Source of the DNA: Bacteroidota bacterium
GTDB lineage: Bacteria > Bacteroidota > Ignavibacteria > SZUA-365
DNA: 25,335 bases
Assembly: GCA_018224415.1 (NCBI GenBank)
Contig: JAGTUZ010000026.1
Location: 1 to 25,335, forward strand
Direction of reading: 5' to 3'
This document shows, piece after piece, positions 7,887-14,575 of this stretch (its first letter is position 1; each line of letters starts with the position of its first letter). Under the pieces are notes generated by a model, which did not search any database, had not been told where the DNA came from, and was given only the letters and a program-made list of their open reading frames with translations. Both the position numbers and the translations under genes were made by a program.

Positions 7887-7918
7887 CTTGGAAGTGATGA
7901 ACATTTCGAGTATTTTTG
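7887..7918 (+). promoter_or_regulatory. Promoter of the Kor/Vor operon
   Basis: CTTG (7887-7890), a 20-base spacer and TATTTTTG (7911-7918) give an exact match to the Bacteroidota -7 consensus TAnnTTTG. Transcription from here would leave a leader of about 190 bases before the first gene. No other good promoter is seen closer to 8115. Confidence 0.6.
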
Positions 7919-8114
7919 TCTTAAATACGCGCCGCCGACCCCGGCCGCGGTTCGCGCAGAGAACGTTTCCAAGTTGGAATGAAGTATACAGCACCTTCCG
8001 CCGCTCGCCTGACCGGCCCCTCCGATGACACTCCCCATCCTTCCTCCCTGCACACGATGCAGAACTACAGCTATATACGAATGAAGAACTTCAGCACTAT
8101 TCAGGAGAATTCCC
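7919..8114 (+). promoter_or_regulatory. Long 5' leader of the oxidoreductase operon
   Basis: About 190 bases separate the predicted transcription start from the first ATG, with no ORF that I would trust. TTCCAAG at 7967-7973 is the reverse complement of CTTGGAA at 7887-7893. The 3' end carries AGGAG before the ATG. I do not recognise a known riboswitch. Confidence 0.35.
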
Positions 8115-8426
8115 ATGGCCAAAATCCGCGGTGATGTCAAAATAGACATAGAGCAATGCAAGGGATGCGAACTCTGTGTTGTCGCATGTCCGCAGGAAGC
8201 CCTGGCACTCTCGAAGGAGATCAACAAACAGGGCTATCATTACGCCGTTCTGATCGAGGACGTCTGCACCGGCTGCACGAATTGTTCGCTGGTCTGTCCC
8301 GACGCGGTTATTACCGTATACCGCGAGGACAAGAAAACCGGGCAGAAGATCCCCGTCGCCGAGCTTCGCAACGTGACCGGCGACATCAAGATTACCGTCG
8401 GCGCCGACGAAGACGCCGAGGGCTGA
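8115..8426 (+). CDS. 2-oxoacid:ferredoxin oxidoreductase, ferredoxin-like (delta) subunit
   Basis: This is a 103-residue protein with two 4Fe-4S sites: CKGCELCVVACP (residues ~14-25) and CTGCTNCSLVCP (~54-65). Each has the C-x2-C-x2-C-x3-C pattern, with the Pro that follows in bacterial ferredoxins. It passes electrons between the thiamine-bound active site and soluble ferredoxin. The length and place, first gene before the alpha, beta and gamma subunits, match the KorD/VorD subunit of four-subunit enzymes. AGGAG sits 7 bases before the ATG. It is the first gene of a four-gene operon. Confidence 0.9.
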   Translation: MAKIRGDVKIDIEQCKGCELCVVACPQEALALSKEINKQGYHYAVLIEDVCTGCTNCSLVCPDAVITVYREDKKTGQKIPVAELRNVTGDIKITVGADEDAEG

Positions 8427-8487
8427 GCGGCACGTCGCTACACTGAACTTTCCGTATTGAGATTATCCGACCAAAGGAGCGTATTGT

Positions 8488-9561
8488 ATGGGTGAATTAC
8501 GACTCATGAAGGGGAACGAAGCGATGGCGGAAGCCGCGATTCGCGCCGGGATGGACGCCTATTTCGGCTATCCCATCACCCCACAGTCCGAAGTACTCGA
8601 GTACCTGACCCGCGAAGCCTACAACCGCACGCAGTGTGCCATTCTCCAGGCCGAGAGTGAAGTGGCCTCGATCAACATGGTGTACGGCGCTGCAGGCGCC
8701 GGTGCGCGTGTGATGACGTCCTCGTCCAGTCCCGGTATCAGTCTGATGCAGGAAGGCATTTCCTACATCGCGGGCGCCGAACTGCCGTGCCTGCTGGTGA
8801 ACATCAACCGCGGCGGTCCGGGCCTCGGCACCATCCAGCCCTCGCAGGGCGATTACTTTCAGTCCGTCAAGGGCGGCGGTCACGGTGATTACCGCCTGAT
8901 CGTCCTCGCCCCGGCAACGGTGCAGGAAATGGCCGACTTCGTGCAGGATGGCTGGGATCTCGCGGACAAATACCGCAATCCCGTGCTGATCCTTGCGGAC
9001 GGTGCATTGGGACAGATGATGGAGAAAGTGGAACTGCGCGAACAGCTCGATCGCAGCAAGCGACCGATTCCGGCGTGGGCCACAACCGGCAAGACCAGGA
9101 ATCGCGAGCACAACGTGATTACCTCGCTGTTCATCCAGCCCGAGGAGATGGAACAGGTAAACCTGCGGTTGCAGGAGAAATACAAGCTGATCGAACAGAA
9201 TGAAATCAGGGTTCAGGAAATAAATACCGACGACGCCGATTTTATCATCGTCGCCTACGGACTGTCCGCACGCATCGGACGCAAGGTCATGGAGCTGCTG
9301 CGCGGCGAGGGACACAAGGTCGGTCTCATCCGTCCGATTACCCTGTGGCCGTATCCATCTGAAACCATCGCGAAAGCCGCCGAGCACGTCAAGGGGTTCC
9401 TTTCTCTCGAAATGAATGCCGGCCAGATGGTCGAGGATGTTCGCCTCGCCGTGAACGGACGCTGTCCGGTCGGCCACTACGGCCGCATGGGCGGCATCAT
9501 CCCCTCGCCGGAAGAGGTGGTCGATGTGATCAAGGACATGTATTCGAAGATCAATCATTGA
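8488..9561 (+). CDS. vorB: 2-oxoacid:ferredoxin oxidoreductase, alpha subunit (VorB/KorA type)
   Basis: The product has 357 residues. The start MGELRLMKGNEAMAEAAIRA, then YFGYPITPQSEVLEYL, AESEVASINMVYGAAGAGAR, VMTSSSSPGISLMQEGISY and GGGHGDYRLIVLAP, is the pattern of VorB/KorA alpha subunits, which hold the pyrimidine side of thiamine pyrophosphate. The C-terminal third has the transketolase-like domain (FIIVAYGLSARIGRK). The enzyme oxidatively decarboxylates a 2-oxoacid to its acyl-CoA, reducing ferredoxin, or runs in reverse to fix CO2. The sequence looks closest to proteins labelled 2-oxoisovalerate (VorB), but 2-oxoglutarate is equally possible; sequence alone does not settle it. AAAGGAG (8473-8479) marks the start. 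The beta gene begins 7 bases after the stop. Confidence 0.9.
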   Translation: MGELRLMKGNEAMAEAAIRAGMDAYFGYPITPQSEVLEYLTREAYNRTQCAILQAESEVASINMVYGAAGAGARVMTSSSSPGISLMQEGISYIAGAELPCLLVNINRGGPGLGTIQPSQGDYFQSVKGGGHGDYRLIVLAPATVQEMADFVQDGWDLADKYRNPVLILADGALGQMMEKVELREQLDRSKRPIPAWATTGKTRNREHNVITSLFIQPEEMEQVNLRLQEKYKLIEQNEIRVQEINTDDADFIIVAYGLSARIGRKVMELLRGEGHKVGLIRPITLWPYPSETIAKAAEHVKGFLSLEMNAGQMVEDVRLAVNGRCPVGHYGRMGGIIPSPEEVVDVIKDMYSKINH

Positions 9562-9568
9562 GGCATAC

Positions 9569-10369
9569 ATGGAAAAGAGCATTCAGGAAATCGAACATCA
9601 CTACGACGAGATGAACATCGTCTGTGAACGCCCGGCCACACTGCTGGATGCGCGCATGCACTACTGCCCGGGCTGCGGCCACGGCGTGGCGCATCGCATC
9701 ATCATGGAGGTGGTGGACGAACTCGGCATCCAGGAGCAGACCGTGGGCGTCGCTCCCGTCGGCTGTTCCGTATTTGCCTATCACTATATGAACATCGACA
9801 TGCAGGAGGCCGCGCACGGCCGCGCCACCGCCGTGGCAACGGGCATCAAGCGCTGCTATCCCGACAAGTATGTGTTCACCTACCAGGGTGACGGCGACCT
9901 TGCGGCGATCGGCACTGCCGAGACCATTCACAGCGTCAACCGTGGCGAGAACATGCTGATCGTGTTCATCAACAACGCCATCTACGGCATGACCGGTGGA
10001 CAAATGGCACCGACCACACTGATCAACCAGAAGACCTCGACCACGCCCTACGGTCGCCAGCAGGAGGTCATGGGCAACCCGCTGAAGATCACCGAAATGC
10101 TGGCGATGCTGCCGGGGGCGTTTTATGTCACCCGCCAGGCGGTGAACACGCCGGTAAACGTGCGTCGTGCGAAGAAAGCCATCCTCAATGGCTTCAACTG
10201 GCAAAAGCTCAACAAGGGCACCTGTTTCGTCGAGATCGTCAGCAACTGTCCGACCAACTGGGGCATGAAGCCGGTCGAGTCCAACAAATGGCTCGAGGAA
10301 AATTTGCTGCCGTTTTTCCCGCTCGGAGACATTAAAGTACCGTCAAAGGAGGACATTGAACATGCTTGA
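9569..10369 (+). CDS. 2-oxoacid:ferredoxin oxidoreductase, beta subunit (thiamine pyrophosphate binding)
   Basis: The product has 266 residues. HYCPGCGHGVAHRI near residue 32 is the conserved start of beta subunits. GDGDLAAIGTAETIHSVNRG followed by FINNAIYGMTGGQ is the GDG...N motif that binds Mg and the thiamine diphosphate. APTTLINQKTSTTPYGR follows, as in Kor/Vor enzymes. There are too few cysteines for an extra cluster, which is consistent with the separate ferredoxin subunit of this operon. The start at 9569 has GAGG five bases upstream, overlapping the alpha stop region. Its last 8 bases overlap the gamma gene, which points to translational coupling. Confidence 0.9.
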   Translation: MEKSIQEIEHHYDEMNIVCERPATLLDARMHYCPGCGHGVAHRIIMEVVDELGIQEQTVGVAPVGCSVFAYHYMNIDMQEAAHGRATAVATGIKRCYPDKYVFTYQGDGDLAAIGTAETIHSVNRGENMLIVFINNAIYGMTGGQMAPTTLINQKTSTTPYGRQQEVMGNPLKITEMLAMLPGAFYVTRQAVNTPVNVRRAKKAILNGFNWQKLNKGTCFVEIVSNCPTNWGMKPVESNKWLEENLLPFFPLGDIKVPSKEDIEHA

Positions 10370-10916
10370 GGAAGTGATTTTCGCCGGCTTCGGCGGCCAG
10401 GGCGTGCTGTCGATGGGCCAGGTGCTCGCATATTCGGGCATGATCGAAAACCGAGAAGTATGCTGGATGCCCTCCTACGGCCCGGAAATGCGCGGTGGTA
10501 CGGCCAACTGCATTGTGACCGTGAGCGACAGTGATATCAGCAGCCCGATCATCGGAAGGTTCGACACCGTCGTCGCGCTCAACCAGCCTTCGCTCGACAA
10601 GTTCGAGCACGCGGTCAAATCCGGTGGCACGCTGATTTACGACAGCACCAATATCATCGATCCGCCGACACGCACGGACATCGACATCGTCCCCATCCCA
10701 GCTTCCGAGGAAGCTGTCAAGATGAAAAATTCAAAAATCATGAACATGATCGTGCTAGGCGCCTTCCTGGCCAAACGCAAGGCCGTGAAAGTCGAGACCG
10801 TACTCGATGCGTTGCGCAAGGTGCTGCCCGAGCGGCATCACCACCTGATCCCCCTCAACGAACAGGCCCTGCTCCGCGGCGCCGAGCTCGCGGAAGCCAG
10901 CGTCCCCGTCGCCTGA
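10362..10916 (+). CDS. 2-oxoacid:ferredoxin oxidoreductase, gamma subunit
   Basis: The product has 184 residues. The opening EEVIFAGFGGQGVLSMGQVL is the signature of the gamma subunit, followed by CWMPSYGPEMRGGTANCIVT, also diagnostic. The fold is Rossmann-like and helps bind CoA and stabilise the complex. I chose the ATG at 10362 instead of a TTG two codons earlier because AAAGGAGG lies 7-8 bases before it. The start lies inside the end of the beta gene, so the two are probably made in equal amounts. A hairpin follows 34 bases after the stop and closes the operon. Confidence 0.9.
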   Translation: MLEEVIFAGFGGQGVLSMGQVLAYSGMIENREVCWMPSYGPEMRGGTANCIVTVSDSDISSPIIGRFDTVVALNQPSLDKFEHAVKSGGTLIYDSTNIIDPPTRTDIDIVPIPASEEAVKMKNSKIMNMIVLGAFLAKRKAVKVETVLDALRKVLPERHHHLIPLNEQALLRGAELAEASVPVA

Positions 10917-10950
10917 CCACTGCCAAGGCGCAACAGCCAAGGAATCTCTG

Positions 10951-10980
10951 GAAAGCGGGGCCCCCGGTTCCGCTTTCTTC
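10951..10980 (+). terminator. Terminator of the oxidoreductase operon
   Basis: GAAAGCGG (10951-10958) pairs with CCGCTTTC (10970-10977) around a GC-rich loop and is followed by TTCATT. The U-tract is short, so efficiency is uncertain. Confidence 0.6.
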
Positions 10981-11015
10981 ATTGGTCCTCAGATCTCCGG
11001 TCAGCGGTTTTGTCA

Positions 11016-11048
11016 TTGCGTCCGATGCCGGGTTTCGGTATTCTTTAC
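11016..11048 (+). promoter_or_regulatory. Promoter of the first DUF1573 gene
   Basis: TTG (11016-11018), a 20-base spacer and TATTCTTTAC (11039-11048) fit the local pattern. The ATG at 11110 is about 62 bases downstream. Confidence 0.5.
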
Positions 11049-11109
11049 CGATAATGCGGCACAGGAAGCGACAGCCGTAACTTGCGACAGACTAAAGTGT
11101 TGTTCCCAT

Positions 11110-11856
11110 ATGCTCAGATTCATTCTCGCGGCAGTCCTTGTATTGGTTTTCTCCCCGCATGCAGGCGCGCAGGTGCTGCGCGTTGACGCGATGGAGAAGT
11201 CCTTCGGGGAAATGCGTCCGCTGGATCGACAGCACCTGACATTCGTGTTGTACAACGAGGCTTCGGATACGCTGCATCTCGACGCGCCGCGTCCGAGTTG
11301 CGGATGCACGGCGTCCATGCTCGATCACAGCATCCTGGCGCCGGGAGACAGCGCGACCGTGTCGGTCGAATTCCACGCCACACCCGGCATGATCGGGAGT
11401 GTCAATAAAAGCGTGAGTATGTATGGCCGTGTCGGTTTGTCTCACAGCCGTCTGGCGGTGCTGCGTGTACACGCGGAGATCGTGACCGACCTGAAGTACG
11501 AGCCGGGAGCACTGCGATTCAGTGCGGTGGCCGGCGACACGGTCCGCCTGGACGTGACACTGCGCTCCAACACCGATCACCCCGTGCGGTTGGAAAATAT
11601 CACTGCGGCGCTGACCGCCTATATCGACACGACGGAAGGGAACACTTATCATGTGGACCGCATAGAAGCCCAGGCCTTCTCCGACCTGCGTATCGATCTC
11701 GCACATGACGTCGTCGAAGTCGGAGACTCGACCAGGCTTCTCATCACCTTGTATCCGAAACAGAAAGGACAAATCAACGGGAGCATCCAGGTCCCGTTGC
11801 GCGATACGGTGCTGCGCATCCCCGTCATCGGCGCCGTACTCCGCCAGCGTGAATAG
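11110..11856 (+). CDS. DUF1573 secreted protein
   Basis: This 248-residue protein has a signal peptide (LRFILAAVLVLVFSPHAGAQ) cleaved near residue 20. The following Ig-like domain carries the DUF1573 signature: a phenylalanine-rich strand with FGEMRPLD, then PRPSCGCTASMLDHSILAPG, where the Cys-Gly-Cys pair is conserved in the family. A second beta-sandwich follows to the C terminus. DUF1573 proteins are abundant in Bacteroidota and are thought to be periplasmic or surface proteins; the function is unknown. The ribosome-binding site before the ATG is weak. A second DUF1573 gene follows in the same direction, so these are likely tandem paralogues. The stop is followed at once by an 8-base repeat array. 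Confidence 0.85.
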   Translation: MLRFILAAVLVLVFSPHAGAQVLRVDAMEKSFGEMRPLDRQHLTFVLYNEASDTLHLDAPRPSCGCTASMLDHSILAPGDSATVSVEFHATPGMIGSVNKSVSMYGRVGLSHSRLAVLRVHAEIVTDLKYEPGALRFSAVAGDTVRLDVTLRSNTDHPVRLENITAALTAYIDTTEGNTYHVDRIEAQAFSDLRIDLAHDVVEVGDSTRLLITLYPKQKGQINGSIQVPLRDTVLRIPVIGAVLRQRE

Positions 11857-11858
11857 GG

Positions 11859-11945
11859 GGCGGAAAGGCGGAAAGGCGGAGAGGCGGAGAGGCAAGATGA
11901 GCTCCGACGATCAATATCCGACTTCCTGCATCCTGCGTCCTGCAT
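11859..11945 (+). repeat. 8-base and 7-base tandem repeats between the DUF1573 genes
   Basis: GGCGGAAA occurs twice and GGCGGAGA twice in tandem (11859-11890), starting 3 bases after the stop. A second array, CCTGCAT, CCTGCGT, CCTGCAT, occupies 11925-11945. Neither is coding. Confidence 0.75.
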
Positions 11946-12019
11946 GAGGGCGATACGCTGGAATCCGACACTGATTATTCGTACATTTCAAAGATAAATA
12001 CACACGGAGATTTTTTCAC

Positions 12020-12847
12020 ATGAAACATTCAGTGACTTCTGTACTCGTGATAATCCTTGCCGTTGGCATGACAACTGTCGTGAAGGCGCAGTCCGAAGAG
12101 CAAGAAAGCCCCTACGCACAGTGCTTTGGCATCGTTGGTACGTCCGATTACTATTTCGGGGAGATCGGTCAGACCGAGACCGTCGAGCATGCGTTTGTTT
12201 TCAAGAACAACTGCGACCAGACCGTCGAGATCGGTTCCGTGCGCGCAAGCTGTGGTTGCACGGCCGCGGTGCTGAGCGATCACACCGTGCCCGCGGGTGG
12301 CGAGGCGAAGATCCAGGTCAAGTTCACGCCACCGCGCGGTTCGCGCGGCAAGGTCACCAAGACCGTGAGCCTGTACATGAAGGACGAGCAGAAACCGCAT
12401 ACAATCATCCGTTTTTCCGCGAAGATCCAGACCAATCTCGAGATCCAGCCACAGTACATCCAGCTGCTTGGCGCCGAGGTGGGGAAGGCGATCACAGGAG
12501 CGGCAACAATCAAGAATTCGTCCGACAAGCCGATCACGGTCGACGGCATCTCCATCAACATGACCAGCTATGCCGACACGACCAACGATGGCCGAACGGT
12601 CGCCTTGCCGCTGGACGGCGCGACGGTCACGCCCGCGCGGCTTGAACTCGCTCCCGGGCAGTCCGGTGACATCACCGTGACGCTCGTGCCCCGTTACAAG
12701 GGCCAGGTCAACGGTGCCGTGCGCATTGCCGCCGGAAGCGACGAGGGCATCATCCAGGTGTTCGGCGTCGTACGCGACGGGGTGGAGGCCTCGTTCCGCA
12801 AGGCAGGCAGCGAGAGCGGCAAGGTCATGCTCGACGGCAGCAAGTAA
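12020..12847 (+). CDS. DUF1573 secreted protein, second copy
   Basis: The product has 275 residues. A signal peptide (MKHSVTSVLVIILAVGMTT, ending near KAQS) precedes a DUF1573 domain with YYFGEIGQTETVEHAFVFKN and then VRASCGCTAAVLSDHTVPAG, with the same Cys-Gly-Cys pair as the neighbour. A second domain contains ATIKNSSDKPITVDGISINM. Spacing and order of motifs match the first copy, so it arose by tandem duplication or the two have a common ancestor. A possible -7 box TACATTTC lies at 11982-11989, suggesting independent transcription. GGAGA is upstream of the ATG. A half-ferritin gene starts 45 bases after the stop, and may be in the same transcript. Function is unknown. Confidence 0.85.
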   Translation: MKHSVTSVLVIILAVGMTTVVKAQSEEQESPYAQCFGIVGTSDYYFGEIGQTETVEHAFVFKNNCDQTVEIGSVRASCGCTAAVLSDHTVPAGGEAKIQVKFTPPRGSRGKVTKTVSLYMKDEQKPHTIIRFSAKIQTNLEIQPQYIQLLGAEVGKAITGAATIKNSSDKPITVDGISINMTSYADTTNDGRTVALPLDGATVTPARLELAPGQSGDITVTLVPRYKGQVNGAVRIAAGSDEGIIQVFGVVRDGVEASFRKAGSESGKVMLDGSK

Positions 12848-12892
12848 CAGACCGCACACAGGTATCAAAGTCGAACAGAAACCGGAGAAGGA

Positions 12893-13165
12893 ATGAAACG
12901 CGTCATCCCCGAATACACATCGCTCGAAGACATCATCCAGGACGCCATCGACAAGGAAAAGGACGCCTTCCGCTTCTATACCGAGGCCGCCGCGATGACA
13001 GAGACCGAAGACGTACGTCTCTTCCTGCTCGACATGGCCGCGATGGAAAAAGAACACGCCGAAATGCTCGCGCGCAAGCTCGAATCCATCAAATCCGACA
13101 TGACGGTCATGGATGGCATTCTCTCCAGCTTCAACGACGAGCCCGAGCCGGATAAGGGGGCGTAA
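12893..13165 (+). CDS. Two-helix ferritin/rubrerythrin-like protein (half-ferritin)
   Basis: This is a 90-residue protein, predicted as two helices: DIIQDAIDKEKDAFRFYTEA and FLLDMAAMEKEHAEMLARKL, then a short acidic tail. Glu22 of the first and the ExxH pair Glu52/His55 of the second sit where rubrerythrin and ferritin-like di-iron sites lie. With only one hairpin per chain, a complete four-helix site needs two chains, as in half-ferritins. It lacks the rubredoxin Cys cluster of rubrerythrin. GGAGAAGG before the ATG gives a clear start. It is downstream of the DUF1573 genes. A strong terminator ends the transcript at 13214-13250. The role is probably iron or peroxide handling. The exact family is uncertain. 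Confidence 0.75.
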   Translation: MKRVIPEYTSLEDIIQDAIDKEKDAFRFYTEAAAMTETEDVRLFLLDMAAMEKEHAEMLARKLESIKSDMTVMDGILSSFNDEPEPDKGA

Positions 13166-13209
13166 GCGCCCGCCATGATAGACAGGGGGCGCAAGCACCC
13201 GCGATGATA
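13156..13209 (+). repeat. Two-copy 29-base tandem repeat across the stop codon
   Basis: The copies start at 13156 (GGGGGCGTAAGCGCCCGCC, continuing ATGATA) and 13185 (GGGGGCGCAAGCACCCGCG, continuing ATGATA). The first spans the TAA of the half-ferritin. Each can form a small hairpin. Three mismatches separate them over 25 bases. Confidence 0.7.
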
Positions 13210-13213
13210 TGAG

Positions 13214-13250
13214 ACGCCCCGCGGAAACAATACCGCGGGGCGTTTTCTTT
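13214..13250 (+). terminator. Intrinsic terminator after the half-ferritin gene
   Basis: An 11-bp stem, ACGCCCCGCGG (13214-13224) with CCGCGGGGCGT (13233-13243), closes an 8-base loop and is followed by TTTTCTTT. This is a textbook terminator. Confidence 0.9.
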
Positions 13251-13268
13251 GACGCGCGCGTCCTGCAC

Positions 13269-13299
13269 TTTGAAAGAACACCCCATCATCGTATCTTAC
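13269..13299 (+). promoter_or_regulatory. Promoter of tRNA-Ser
   Basis: TTTG (13269-13272), exactly 19 bases, then TATCTTAC (13292-13299). This is the best full match to the Bacteroidota-type -33/-7 pattern here and lies 24 bases before the tRNA. Confidence 0.7.
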
Positions 13300-13322
13300 A
13301 TGCTTGAAATTATCGCCCCCAC

Positions 13323-13409
13323 GGAGAGATGCCAGAGTGGTTGAATGGGGCGGTCTCGAAAACCGTTGAGCCCTTCGGGGTTCCCTGGGTTCGAATCCCA
13401 GTCTCTCCG
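13323..13409 (+). tRNA. tRNA-Ser (anticodon CGA)
   Basis: GGAGAGA (13323-13329) pairs with TCTCTCC (13402-13408) as the acceptor stem, with discriminator G. The anticodon arm GGTCTCGAAAACC reads CGA in the loop. The long variable arm (GAGCCCTTCGGGGTTC region) is the class II shape of tRNA-Ser, and the T arm is CTGGGTTCGAATCCCAG. The CCA tail is not encoded. The codon read is UCG. Confidence 0.95.
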
Positions 13410-13420
13410 CACCCCTTCCG

Positions 13421-13460
13421 ACAGACCCCGTCCTCACCCGATGGGGTCTGTTATATTTTA
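13421..13460 (+). terminator. Terminator after tRNA-Ser
   Basis: ACAGACCCC with GGGGTCTG(T) form a stem around TCACCC-rich bases (13421-13450), followed by TTATATTTTA. It ends the tRNA transcript. Confidence 0.8.
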
Positions 13461-13614
13461 GAGGCGTACCGAGAAACTCAGCACGGATAACACAATGTCT
13501 GCCGTTGCCGTGTTTATTAGCGGATATCTGAAATCAGCAATGTCGATAAATGCGCTCCTATGCCGGGGTTGTTGGCGGACGGCAATAAGGCGTCTCTCCA
13601 GAAGTACTTGTCAA

Positions 13615-13645
13615 TTGCTTCTGAGTTACCCATGACTTAATATGT
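13615..13645 (+). promoter_or_regulatory. Probable promoter of the EncFtn gene
   Basis: TTG (13615-13617), a 20-base spacer and TAATATGT (13638-13645). The match is looser than for the tRNA promoter. A perfect palindrome, GAGATT-CTGA-AATCTC (13659-13674), lies between this element and the ATG and could be an operator. Confidence 0.4.
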
Positions 13646-13697
13646 TGCCCAGGGTAGGGAGATTCTGAAATCTCAAGTGACAATAGAGGACGAGCTC

Positions 13698-13967
13698 ATG
13701 AGTGATTATCACGAACCTGTAAGCGAAATGGATGAGAAAACTCGATCCCTGACACGTGCTCTCAACAGCCTCAAAGAGGAGATTGAAGCAGTGGACTGGT
13801 ACAACCAGCGGCTTAGCCTTGAAAAGGACAACTCGCTGAAGGAGATACTCTCCCACAACATGATCGAGGAAATCGAACATGCCTGCATGACGCTTGAGTG
13901 GCTGCGCAGAAACATGGATGGCTGGAATGACCATCTCAAGACGTTCCTTTTCTCGGAAGAGGAATGA
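13698..13967 (+). CDS. Encapsulated ferritin-like protein (EncFtn)
   Basis: The product has 89 residues. It aligns strongly, from memory, with EncFtn proteins: EEIEAVDWYNQRL, then ILSHNMIEEIEHACMTLEWL and WNDHLKTFLFSEE. The iron ligands expected for the ferroxidase centre are Glu28, Glu58 and His61, with Trp34-Tyr35 as in the family. EncFtn chains are half-ferritins that form decamers, oxidise iron inside an encapsulin shell and hand it to the cage. Here the chain stops at FSEEE, so the C-terminal peptide that docks on the shell is missing, and no encapsulin gene follows in the window. I chose the ATG at 13698, which has AGAGGA before it, over a GTG at 13677. It sits alone downstream of the tRNA. 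Confidence 0.9.
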   Translation: MSDYHEPVSEMDEKTRSLTRALNSLKEEIEAVDWYNQRLSLEKDNSLKEILSHNMIEEIEHACMTLEWLRRNMDGWNDHLKTFLFSEEE

Positions 13968-14551
13968 CCCGCGGGTCCACTCGCACCTCGGAGTGATCAT
14001 CGACGTCCTGAAGGCACGACCGGACAGCCAGGAGAACTTCTGAACGTTCTCCTGCGCATGTCCATCCCCGGGAAGGAGGGGGGAGGGTGGTCGACCGCTG
14101 CATGACGATCCGGGAGTCGATCGGGAAGCAGCCGTCGGTTCGATCTACTGCGTTCAAGATGATGGTTGCGATCGCAGTGCGCCATCCGGAACTGAAAAGG
14201 GAACTGCTCTTTCTGACAGAGCCGCACTACACTGACTCCCTTTCGGCAGTCATATGCACATCCAGGCACAGAATGAGGAAATCGCTGGTCTGAAGGACTT
14301 CGTCATCAGGCCACGTTTCCGGAAATCCACACTACGGCCGGCAATGGGACGACCGTACGCCGTGTGTGAATAGTGTAATAAACACTTTTAATGTTGTAAC
14401 ACATTCCTGTTCGGTATTGTGCACCTTGTACATGAGACCTGAAGTCCGTGAGTCGTTTCCGCCATGCGCGCGAATATCGATCGACGGATCCAACACGGAC
14501 GATGTATAACACTCGGTCGAACAGGAATGGAATGCTCAATGCACAAGCACG
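13968..14551. other. 584-base stretch with no convincing gene
   Basis: It holds a perfect 8-bp hairpin, AGGAGAAC-TTCTGAAC-GTTCTCCT (14030-14053), without a T-tract, possibly ending the EncFtn transcript. A 68-codon frame at 14087-14293 has no ribosome-binding site and no family I know; it may be gene debris. The right half (from ~14340) is AT-rich and contains a 12-bp inverted repeat (separate entry). Confidence 0.5.
14402..14529. repeat. Pair of perfect 12-base inverted repeats spanning 128 bases
   Basis: CATTCCTGTTCG at 14402-14413 and its exact reverse complement CGAACAGGAATG at 14518-14529 bound 104 bases of non-coding DNA. No transposase is present between them. They lie directly before the cupin gene. 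Confidence 0.7.
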
Positions 14552-14575
14552 ATGCAGAAGGAATATATATCAATT

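Noticed and set aside
8497..9582. Long minus-strand frame opposite the alpha subunit
   Set aside because: Shadow of a well-identified gene in GC-rich DNA.
12029..13198. Minus-strand frame across the DUF1573 and half-ferritin genes
   Set aside because: Covers two real genes and a terminator region; no recognisable protein.
14087..14293. 68-codon frame as a real gene
   Set aside because: No ribosome-binding site, no family; at best debris.
13968..14551. Encapsulin shell gene or remnant after EncFtn
   Set aside because: None of the frames shows encapsulin motifs, and reading on past the EncFtn stop gives no docking peptide.
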